DNA of 64,000 bases, taken from contig NW_024609836.1 of NCBI RefSeq assembly GCF_016920785.2, forward strand, positions 12,616,018 through 12,680,017. The letters run 5' to 3'. Both the position numbers and the translations under genes were made by a program. Below the pieces are notes generated by a model. That model was not told the DNA's origin, ran no database searches, and saw only the letters and a program-made list of their open reading frames with translations. Origin of the DNA: Ixodes scapularis (Eukaryota; Arthropoda; Arachnida; Ixodida; Ixodidae). Below, in pieces: positions 56,052 to 64,000 of the stretch (position 1 is its first letter; every line of letters starts with the position of its first letter).

Positions 56052-56315
56052 TTCAAGTGTTGTTATATCAAGGAACTTTTTGGCAAAGAGCTTACACTTA
56101 CCGCCGAATTCACAAACGTCACTCCAACTGCGGGGCCCCTCCACTTCCTCAAGTGTTGTTATATCAAGGAACTTTTTGGCAAAGAGCTTACACTTACCGC
56201 CGAATTCACAAACGTCACTCCAACTGCGGGGCCCCTCCACTTCCTCGAGGAAGTAGAGGGGCCCCTCAATTGAAGTGAGGTTTGTGAATTCGGCGGTTAG
56301 AGAAAGGCGATTCGG
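56052..56315. repeat. Tandem 97-bp duplication plus partial inverted third copy
   Basis: The unit tcaagtgttgttatatcaag...cccctccacttcc occurs twice in direct order (56052-56148, 56149-56245) with essentially no differences. It is followed by an inverted partial copy, gaggaagtagaggggcccct...gtgaattcggcgg. This suggests a recent duplication at the tip of a fold-back. Confidence 0.8.
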
Positions 56316-57390
56316 AACATGTATTGATAAGCACATAGAAACCACTTCAAGATACAGGAAATAAAACAAAAGAAAGAGCCCTGACTCGTGCTAGAAAGTT
56401 GACAGTGAACAATCTAAGAGCAGGTTTGCCAAGAGTGTGGCACTAATCCTGCAGTTCATGATGTGTTACTCCATATAACATCTTGAGCCAAGAAACCGGA
56501 GTGTAAGCATAAGAAAAGCAAATTCCTACCAGGATCATATTTCGCATCATGGCTGCTGATTTGGCCCGGTGCTGCTATTCCACACAAAAACACCAGTTAA
56601 CAAAACAACCACACGCAGAGAAGCAATCGTTGGAAGGAAGACTGAAGTCAACCAAGTCGACATTCAAATGGCCATCCAAAGAGAGTGCAAAGGTAGAGCT
56701 TTTTCTTTTGATTATTTTCTTCTTGCCCCTTTCCAACACATGTGTGGATGGAGAGATGTAGGAGCAAGGACACATGTCAGCGTTACAAGTTCTTTGTCCG
56801 TAGCTCCATCAAGGGCTTCGTACAGCTGCCATTCATCGTGTCAAAAAATATAAAAACCACCTGCAGCGTGCCTTATATATAGGGTGTCAATCAAACAGTG
56901 CTCCCTTTAGGAGGCTGCACAAGTCCAAGTGTGTAGGAACTGTTAGGTAGAATCCAAATTTCGTTCATAGTTCAAAAGGGGGAAAAAATACATTGCAAAA
57001 CCGACTCGGCTAGAATCTAACGGGCAAAATTTGTAATTATATCAGCTTGAACTTTAGAAATATCTCGAACACAAAGACAGAAAGGGCAAAATTTGATGCA
57101 AATTTCCTCTGGTAAACGAAGTGTGCACAAAATACCACGGCAGATTCCGTCACATCATGATCTCTGAAAGATGCACCAAGACACTGAACGCCCCCGAAGA
57201 TTCACCAGACAGGGATTCGCTGCGTCAACTGTTGCAACTTCGCGCGAACCCCAGTGCATGTTCTGAAGCTCGACCGCGAAACTTCTGGTAGCAACGAAGT
57301 AGTGATACAAGTTACGAGTAATTCAAGTTTGGAGACCCCAAAAAGAGATGCTTGTTTTTTCTTTTTTTCTTTCGACTATGCCGTTTCCAG

Positions 57391-57597
57391 GGCATACAAC
57401 ATCAGAGACCTTTCGGGTTGAGTCAAGCTCAACGGACACCAACGAGCACAAAAGAGAGCGTTTGGGAAGCTGGCTCCCTGGAGAACGGCAAAACTTCCTT
57501 CCGAAATACAAACCGCAAAGGGCTACCTGTTGTCGACGCCACCGGCCCTACCAGCCAGTCTCTTCGTAGATCCACCTTCAACAAGCCGCGAGTATGA
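57391..57597 (+). CDS. Candidate terminal exon of an unidentified gene
   Basis: A strong pyrimidine tract and acceptor (ttctttcgactatgccgtttccag) precede an open frame of 68 codons to TGA: GIQHQRPFGLSQAQRTPTST, ..., GLPVVDATGPTSQSLRRSTF then NKPRV. The composition is hydrophilic and basic at the end. A second frame is also open for much of the exon (SETFRVESSSTDTNEHKRER), so the reading frame is uncertain. No upstream exon was identified. It may instead belong to a processed relic. Confidence 0.3.
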   Translation, partial: GIQHQRPFGLSQAQRTPTSTKESVWEAGSLENGKTSFRNTNRKGLPVVDATGPTSQSLRRSTFNKPRV

Positions 57598-58617
57598 TTT
57601 GAACATGATTGCAATCAACTAATCGAATCTCTTTTAAACGACTCTCAATTTCAGCTGCAAGCTTCTACACGGGCCACCAAAGGCTGTGGGTCACGATAAC
57701 CATGATAACGTTGACGTAAACATGGTCGAACTTTTGCTGCTGCGCCGCGCGAAGAGTTGTTGAAGCGGTGATGGTGGCGGCGGCGTGGCTTGAATGACAG
57801 GTGGATCCACCCCCCACATTGGAGGCGGCACGCACCACATTTTAAAACGGCTGCTACAGTATAACCCGATAAGCCTTCGGATTACAGAAAAAACTCGAAA
57901 TTGTTGGGTTCTCTGTTTATTTTTAGTATTTTGCCTTATTTGCATTGCTTTGGAAATTTGCATCGCGCTAGGATAGGTTTCAGTTTCGGTGTCTTATCGC
58001 GAGTTATCCGGTTATCACTTCGGCCTTTCGGTGTTGCCCTATCTTGAAATTCGTCGCATCGGTAACCTGAAATACTGTATCTTTTGGACATTGGAAGAGC
58101 TCAAAAGAGATAGGGTGAAGCGAACACGGAGTCTGAGATTTGCGACACGCATCTCGGCCTTGCTGGCCCTCTTTCTCCTTTTGTGCGTCGTTTCGAGCGG
58201 CTCTTCATTGTTTCGAGATCATCTCCTTTTCCTTCTGGGTTATCCCGGGGAAAGCCACTAAAATGCTTGATTTTTCGCGTTATACTCTGATTTTGTACCT
58301 CGAAACCTCAGTGAGGGTTCAAACCCGGGTTCGCATTTCGCGGGTTAATCATAGCACAAGGTTTAAGCTCCGAAATATGTCCGTAACCCTGGGTGACAAT
58401 AACAAAACTTGATCTCCGCCGTTTCGCGAAAGCCGCATCGGCAGCGCTGAGTGCAAAAACAAGCTTCTCGAGACTCGAGAGTACGGCTGAAAAAAAGCGT
58501 CTTTTTGTGTGTGTGACCGCGTATCTTGCTTACCGGTGCCGGTAGAGTTTGCGGTGCTTCTTCGTGAACTACGTGATCACAGATTCGCAAGTTGGGTACG
58601 TTTGAAACGGTCCCGTC
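57598..58617 (+). promoter_or_regulatory. Upstream region of UBXN1-like gene
   Basis: About 1 kb with modest CpG content (57730-57790, 58420-58460) and no clear TATA box at a sensible distance from the ATG. The transcription start cannot be placed. A 58-bp stretch before the ATG lacks upstream ATGs in frame. Open frames of 60-90 codons here have no support. Confidence 0.35.
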
Positions 58618-58670
58618 ATGTCGTCCGAACTGGACATCCTCAAGGAGATGGGCTTCTCGGAACAGAGGGC
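58618..58670 (+). CDS. UBXN1-like exon 1
   Basis: ATG with TCCCGTC immediately upstream begins MSSELDILKEMGFSEQR. This holds the first UBA helix and MGF loop. The donor is GTGAGT, phase 2. Confidence 0.85.
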
Positions 58671-61600
58671 GTGAGTTCGGCTTGCTCGCCTTGCCTGCCT
58701 CATGTTACGATGTCAGCCACGAATGTCTGAACAAAAAGCGCTTCAAATGCACCGTCTTCCTCTTTTGTTCCGCAGGGAGAAAGCCCTGCAAGTGTGCGGC
58801 AGCCAAGGCGTCGAGGCCGCTATGGAATGGTAAGGAATGCCCGCTCGTAACGCGCAGAACAATTCAAATCGGTTTCGAAAAAGATGGTCACATCGTGCTG
58901 GTTTTTGTTTGTTTTGTGTTTTTTTACAGGCTTTTGGCGCATGCAGATGAGGCCATGGATACCAACGAACTCGTCCCCGCAGTAAATCCACCGGCAACCA
59001 ACGTCCCTTCTAACACGGAAAGAGGTAGTGGCACTACTTCACGATCACAACAACACGTCATTCATTTAGATTGGGCAAGTCATCCCAGAGTAGGATTCGG
59101 TGGAGAGCAGCTGTTTTTGTAGCTGTTGTGATCGTGCTTGTCCGTTTTCTTCCACTTCGCTCGGGCCAAAGAAAGCTTACTCCATCTCACAAACATCTGC
59201 AGTGTGGAGGGCCCGAGCGCGAGACTAGTAAAGCGCCGTGGGAATTCTCGTACAGACAGAGTGTTCTGCTGAGCTATGTTCACGCGCCTGTGCCCTTGGC
59301 TCCGATGTAGACAATTCTAAAAAGCTCGCGCACGCTTTTTTTTCTTTTTTGTTTTTTTGTACGAGCCCGTGCCTGTTGATGAAGCGAGCGTCGCACGTCG
59401 ACGTGCATGTTCTCGGTTCTTGTCGAGTTATGATCTCGACCATTTGCGTCATTGCAAAGATGATTTACGGTAGGTCGTAGAGATCTCGCGAGACGCTGTG
59501 GAACGTAGTCCGACCTAGTGTCGAATACCAACCGAATCGCGAGGTGTGCTCTGGCTTCTCGTGGGTGTCGCGTTTCCTGTCACTATCGGCGCCGAGAACT
59601 CGCGGGAGTACCACGATATCGGTTACTTCTTGGGGTAATGCGTATTTGGAATCCGCTTTGTGATCAGCGAAATTACTCTGCATGTTTGCCCCACGACCTA
59701 CTCGTCGTTTCTTGTACAGGGCATCCCCCCAAAAATTTACGACTTTTTTTGCACCCAAAAATGAAGTATTCATCGACGAGCGCTCATTCTCCACCCAAAT
59801 GTTTTGCTAGCGGTGAGAATCGGGTGCCAAAGTTTCTGAATCAAGGCCCGCTTCAGACGGGGCAATTTTGTCCAGAACTTCGCGTCGCAACACCAGCAAC
59901 ACGGGCCGCCTGCGTTCACACGCAGCAACCGAATTGCTACGACTTGCCATCATCATCATGAAATTTTATTTTTCTTGCAGTATTTAGATGCCCAGTTATA
60001 TCTTTAAAAACTTGTTTTTACATCTTTAAATTGCGCTGAGAATGCTAACTCATCTTTCTGAAAGAGTTTATTTCCAAAAACGATCCATTTCAAACCAGAA
60101 CCAACTCTTCAGTTGTCATCATCACCACCACGGGGCTGTCACGTGAAAATATTGCATTCCTGATTGGCTGCTGCCACTTCAAATGTCTCCAAGTTGTCCG
60201 AGTTGCTCGTCCGTTTCGAACCGGGCCCGATCTCGGCAATTCATGTCGGTCTAGGGAAAGCTGGGGAACAACCTGCCAGCAACCTCAAAATTGCTGGAAA
60301 AGTTGCCCCATCTGAAATGGGCCTAACCGTTATCTTAGGCCCGCTTCAGACGGAGCAATTTCACCCAGCAACTTGACGTCGCAACACCAGCAACAACGAT
60401 CGCCCGCGTTCACACGCAGCAACCAAATCGCTCCGACTTGCCATCATCATCATTAAATTTGATTCTTCTTTCACTAGTTAGACGCTCAGCTACGCGCTAA
60501 AAACGCGTTCTTATATCTTTGAACGGCGTTGAGAATACTAACTCATTTTTCTGAAACTGTTTATTTCCGAAACCGATCCATTCCAAACCAGAACTAAGTC
60601 TTTAGCTGTCATCATCACCACCACAGGGGTGTCACGTGAAAATATCGCGTCTCGGATTAGCTGCAGCCGCTTCAACCGTCTTCGAATTGCTCCGAGTTGC
60701 TCGCTTGTTCGAGCCAGACCCGATCTCAGCAATTCGCGTCGATCTAGGTAAAGCTAGGGAACAACCCGCCAGCAACCTCAAAATTGCTGCAAAAGTTGCC
60801 CCGTCTGAAGCGGGCCTTAGTGAAAGGTTATAAGCAATTTTCTTAAGTTTTCAGTGGGAAAATGGCAGCTAGACAAAGCTCTCGAACATATGGAGCTGAA
60901 TAACGGCAGTTACCAAAGATGGGCCCGATTTTCCCATTCAAGATTGGAAACAATAAACATCTAGGACGAAGACATCACAGCCACATCTTTCAACTCTCAT
61001 GCTCTTCATCCATTCATTTTCCATTGAAATCTTATAAAAATCACTTAGAAGTTGTTATTGAGAATGGCTAGTTCTGAAACTTTGGCATCTAATTTAGACT
61101 GCTGGTGCTGCATTTTGGCAAAAAAAAAAAAAAAAAAAACTAAATCGTTTGGCACGAACCCTTGCTTACCAATTCATTGGTACGGGCAGCTCCGGTAGAC
61201 ATGGTCAGCCTCGTAATTTTTTTTTTTTGGAGAGTGACATGTTGTAGTTCATTTTTCAAGTTGTTTTGCGAGCTTCAATGAGTATTTGTGCCGCAGTGAG
61301 TTTTCTAGTTCTTTCGCGAGCTTCGATGAGCATTTCTCCCCAAAACAAATAGAAGCCTTTATCTTATGCTTTTTTATTTGTTAATGAAGGGTTGAGTCCT
61401 TATGCCTATGGATCCCAGGTGGTGGGTTTGAGGCAACTGAGCTTTCCGTTGCACATCAAAAGATCCCCAGGTGCCAGATGCCCTTCGTTGGTTTGGCATG
61501 TAAAACCTCAAAATTTAACTGTGGTCGAGTGCTTGCATCGCTCAGAAATGACCAAATGCAGATGACTTGCACACCCTTTCTGTGTGTCGATCATCTCGAT

Positions 61601-63797
61601 GCTTTTTGTTCCGCGAAACACCTCTGCACCCTCTCACGAACTGGGGGACATGTCAGCTATACGGAGCGGAAGTTCATTTGCTTCTTCAGCAGGGGTTGTG
61701 GTGGCATCAGAACGCCGAGCCCTGATTGCTTCTGAATGAAGGATAGTGGGTAGACCTCAAGGCAGCTTGCTTTGAGGTCTACCCACTGTCCTTCCATCAG
61801 AGCCAATCAGAGCTCGCCATTCTGACGTTACCACAACCCTTGCTAAACAAGCAGACGAACTTGCGCTCCGCATACTCCGTTTCACCGTACGATGAACCAT
61901 GGTGGATGTTTCGAGCCATCTAAGCTAATCCTTTGGGACATGCAGTGCACAGTGTCATGATATGTGAACAGTGTTGGATTGGTTGGTATAGCTTGTGCCG
62001 CCTGCTAATGTCTATTGTAAGGCAAAATGGCATATGGATTTGTAAGTGAAAAGAGTTGACGGATCTCGAGTCTTGGAATGCCCCATATAGGCAGTTTTGT
62101 GCGGTGTCCGTCGCCGCTTTGCAGAAGTCCTTGGAACATTTTTGGTCGTTTTAGATAAGGCTCCGATTTTTTTTTATTGAATTTACAAGTCTTCCTTATT
62201 CTCGAGTTTGGCATGCTGCATTATTTTTACCGATTATTATGTGTGTGTTTCATTGATGCACGAGATTATTTGGGAGAATTTTGTCGAAATTCTCCCAAAT
62301 AATTTCTTCCTTCACAACCAAATGTTGTGAGGGAAGAAAAAGCTTGGAGAATTCAGCAAAACGGTAATGGCAGGAACTCCTAGCGTCCAGTTGCTAGAGC
62401 CGCTAAACGAGCCATGCTTCGTGGTAACAACACCTTGACTATCTCATTGTTGAAAATCATTGTTGCAAGTCCTCGGAAAGCTCTATCCGAAATTGCAAGA
62501 AATACTTGTGTCCCTCAGAATCGCTAAATCGGTCTCCGACAGAGCATTGCAATGGCGGCCAAGCTTCCCAACACCCTGTCTTAGGCTCGGAAAGTGGCAT
62601 TTTTGAACCACAACTGGGCCCGTTCCGCACTAAGCAATGAGGGGCAGTTTGTAGGTGGCGCAAGCTACTGCCCGTTATAAAGCGTACAGTCATTTTCATA
62701 TATTCATCTAAATGCTGGTATATCTCTCCCGACGGCTAAAATAGCTATAAGAGGAATTTTCTGGTCACATGACTGGCTTTGCGGGGACAAGGTGCCTATA
62801 AAAAACCTCCGTGTCATCTGTTTTCTGCTACATTGTCAAGCTTCGCGTAGCTCTCACAGTGCCGCACCTCGACACTGGTACTTGAGCACATTGCTTCGTC
62901 CCGCATCTCGTTCGCACGTGCTATCGTGCGAAGCGACGCGCTCGTGCGAGTGGTTTTGATGGAGTTAGAACACTGTGGAAGCCAAGCCAACCTCGACTAT
63001 ACAGCACAAAATAGTCGATGCCGAGACGAGCAAGTGGCTGCCTTTATTCTGTCCTCGCTTCAATTGTTAAAACCGGATTCTGCGCGCAGAAAAAGGATGA
63101 GGAGGCTCGTAATGTATGTAAAATGAACTGCCCTTGTGTACTTTAGCGGCAGCATGTAAAGTTATTTTCGGGGAAGGTTGTGTTAAGTGAGAATTAAAAA
63201 AAGCTGACAGGCAAGGCTTATGTCTTCTGTGCGCAATCTTCTGGAACACTAGCTACTTCCTGCCCTTTGAGCCGGTCACATGACCCAAAAATTCCTTCTG
63301 GGGCTATTTTAGCCTCTGGGAGTAAAAGCTGCATTGATTGGAAAACCTCCCCAGGTGGTGGCGCCCACAAGGCAATCTGAGAAAGAGTTGTCGGCGCTCT
63401 ATGCGTAGCTTGTCTAGTGATTGTAGGGAGGGGTAGGGGTTATGTTTTGGGTTCCAGCACTGCCTGGACTGCTGTAATCCAAGAACATTTGAGGACTGTG
63501 TGTCACGCTCACACATTCTCTTCCTGGGATTCTCGTACTGGAAAGGTGCATGCCGCTGCCGACACCATTTTTCGTAATGGTGATTGGGATTTTGATACGC
63601 GGCAGGGTCGCGCCTCGAAGAGTCAACAGCGTGCACTGTTTGCTGCGCGTGTCGACAGGAGACTGTAGTGACGAGGTTGCAGGGAAAACGGAGGATTCGT
63701 CGGCCGGGTCGGAGCCGACCAACGCCGCCGCCCCCAGCCCCGAGCCGACGTCTGCCGAGGGTTCGCCGGCCTCCGCCAAGAGTCTCAAGTGTGACGA
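58618..63797 (+). CDS. UBXN1-like UBA/UBX protein, 5' part (continues beyond window)
   Basis: Four exons encode the first 105 codons plus a split codon. UBX-domain cofactors bind polyubiquitin through the UBA domain and p97/VCP through the UBX domain; the UBX part is outside the window. Seen here are a UBA domain (residues 1-45) with the MGF loop at 11-13 and EKALQVCGSQGVEAAMEWLL, then an acidic spacer, a Ser/Pro/Ala-rich linker (69-99) and AKSLKCDE. The last phrase matches the start of a segment typical of invertebrate UBXN1. All exon phases agree (2, 2, 1, 2). Intron 3 is 4.7 kb and repeat-laden. It is divergent from the channel gene, 4.2 kb away. Confidence 0.8.
58776..58829 (+). CDS. UBXN1-like exon 2
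   Basis: The acceptor follows TTTTGTTCCGCAG and the donor is GTAAGG. It encodes (A)EKALQVCGSQGVEAAME(W), UBA helices 2 and 3. The 105 bp intron before it is very short for this locus. Confidence 0.88.
58930..59024 (+). CDS. UBXN1-like exon 3
   Basis: The acceptor follows TTTTTTACAG and the donor is GTAGTG. It encodes (W)LLAHADEAMDTNELVPAVNP and PATNVPSNTER, closing the UBA domain and starting a Pro/Asn spacer. Phase 2 in, phase 1 out. Confidence 0.82.
59340..59844. other. UBXN1-like intron 3, first part, nothing recognised
   Basis: A T-run near 59340 and short open frames only. No coding similarity. Confidence 0.4.
59845..60323. mobile_element. Harbinger-like MITE H1, copy 2
   Basis: The ends GGCCCGCTTCAGACGGGGCA and its decayed inverse ATCTGAAATGGGCC. 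The right flank is TAA; the left is CAA, one substitution from a TAA duplication. It is colinear with copy 1 in inverted order. Confidence 0.82.
60338..60816. mobile_element. Harbinger-like MITE H1, copy 3, exact TTA duplication
   Basis: The ends GGCCCGCTTCAGACGGAGCA and GTCTGAAGCGGGCC are flanked by TTA on both sides (60335-60337, 60817-60819). It lies 14 bp from copy 2 in the same orientation, and the two diverge considerably, so they inserted independently or duplicated long ago. Confidence 0.88.
60817..61654. other. UBXN1-like intron 3, middle, possible SINE remnant
   Basis: An A-run lies at 61120-61140 and a T-run near 61220. The segment 61395-61520 (gatcccaggtggtgggtttg, caaaagatccccaggtgcc, gtaaaacctcaaaattta) has the feel of a tick SINE tail, but no box A/B is clear. 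Confidence 0.35.
61655..61895. repeat. Fold-back with about 115 bp arms
   Basis: The left arm acggagcggaagttcatttgcttcttcagc... and right arm ...aacaagcagacgaacttgcgctccgc are inverse, about 80% alike by eye. They meet in a nearly perfect inner stem tagtgggtagacctcaa / ttgaggtctacccactg at 61746-61792. No transposase is present. Confidence 0.8.
62271..62338. repeat. Two adjacent stem-loop palindromes
   Basis: attatttgggagaattt / aaattctcccaaataat is a perfect 17-bp stem with a 4-base loop. It is followed directly by ttcttccttcacaac / gttgtgagggaagaa. Confidence 0.75.
62725..63323. mobile_element. Imperfect-TIR element of about 600 bp with a short ORF
   Basis: The left ctcccgacggctaaaatagc...ggaattttctggtcacatgac and right gtcacatgacccaaaaattcc...gctattttagcctctgggag are inverted over about 60 bp with several mismatches. 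Inside, tataaaa at 62798 resembles a TATA box about 130 bp before a 66-codon frame (62926-63126) of no recognised similarity. The target duplication is unclear. Confidence 0.6.
63683..63797 (+). CDS. UBXN1-like exon 4
   Basis: The acceptor follows GACGAGGTTGCAG and the donor is GTGAGT. It encodes (G)KTEDSSAGSEPTNAAAPSPE then PTSAEGSPASAKSLKCD and a split codon beginning GA. The linker is Ser/Pro/Ala-rich. K-S-(L/I)-K-C-D-(E/D) is the conserved entry to the next module of invertebrate UBXN1. High GC matches a coding exon in an AT-rich setting. Confidence 0.75.
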
Positions 63798-63869
63798 GTG
63801 AGTCTCGCACTTCCACGCTCTCCTTCATTTTTGGTTCATCTCGAGTTTAGTGATTTCACGGACATGTTT

Positions 63870-64000
63870 GGACCTGCTTCGGACGGGGCGATTTTCCCAG
63901 CAAGATCGAGGTTGCTTCCTCTTGCTGCAACACAAATTGCTAGGGCTGCATCCCGCCTCTAAAGGGGCCAGACATTTCAATAACTCGAAGACATTGGCAG
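63870..64000. mobile_element. Harbinger-like MITE H1, copy 4, cut by window end
   Basis: ggacctgcttcggacggggc followed by gattttcccagcaagatcga corresponds to the family H1 left end with several substitutions. The rest lies outside the window. Confidence 0.6.

Noticed and set aside
1..64000. CRISPR arrays, bacterial operons, rRNA genes or viral genomes
   Set aside because: The tandem arrays are minisatellites without spacer structure, and all recognised coding pieces are eukaryotic genes or transposon relics.

Overview
This 64 kb window is eukaryotic nuclear DNA. It has spliced exons with GT-AG boundaries, kilobase introns packed with transposons, and no operons. The mixture of hAT, Tc1/mariner-pogo and Harbinger-like MITEs, Penelope-like elements and tRNA-like repeats inside a calcium-channel-like gene suggests an arthropod, and I think most likely a tick. 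That assignment is an inference from repeat style and protein flavour, not proof.

Two protein genes are supported, and they are divergent. (1) A two-pore channel (TPC family, most TPC3/TPC2-like) lies on the minus strand. Fourteen exons from 54426 down to 889 join with perfectly compatible phases into 735 codons: an N-terminal tail with six RRxS motifs, six-helix domain I, an EF-hand-like linker, and domain II through its pore. The last exon(s) (IIS6 and C-terminus) lie left of the window, beyond an intron whose donor ATATCCTT is a textbook minor-class (U12, AT-AC) site. (2) A UBXN1-like UBA/UBX protein gene starts on the plus strand at 58618. Four exons are visible and it runs off the right edge. 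A further possible coding exon lies between them at 57391-57597.

The rest is mobile DNA. From left to right:
- introns 13-9 (1.1-13 kb) carry pogo/Tigger-like elements and MITEs;
- intron 8 (13.2-16.3 kb) holds a head-to-head Penelope-like fold-back with a tRNA-like insert;
- intron 7 (16.5-28.1 kb) holds three copies of a 1.2 kb pogo-like family, one split by a THAP-domain transposon;
- intron 5 (28.4-31.7 kb) holds an 8-bp-TSD hAT element and fold-backs;
- intron 4 (31.8-35.6 kb) is a minisatellite interrupted by nested elements;
- intron 3 (35.8-40.3 kb) is a hAT inside a hAT, the inner one still encoding a BED zinc finger;
- intron 2 (40.4-46.2 kb) holds Helitron-like and gag-like remnants and a CCCT tract;
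- intron 1 (46.2-54.0 kb) holds a 23-bp minisatellite and a 4.7 kb hAT nest containing a 748 bp near-perfect palindrome.
The UBXN1 introns carry Harbinger-like MITEs and fold-backs.

The most interesting host-gene signals are the near-canonical EF-hand loop in an animal TPC, the VNQ second filter motif, the six-fold PKA-type motif array, and the minor-class intron within pore II. No prokaryotic-style system, CRISPR array or rRNA was seen.
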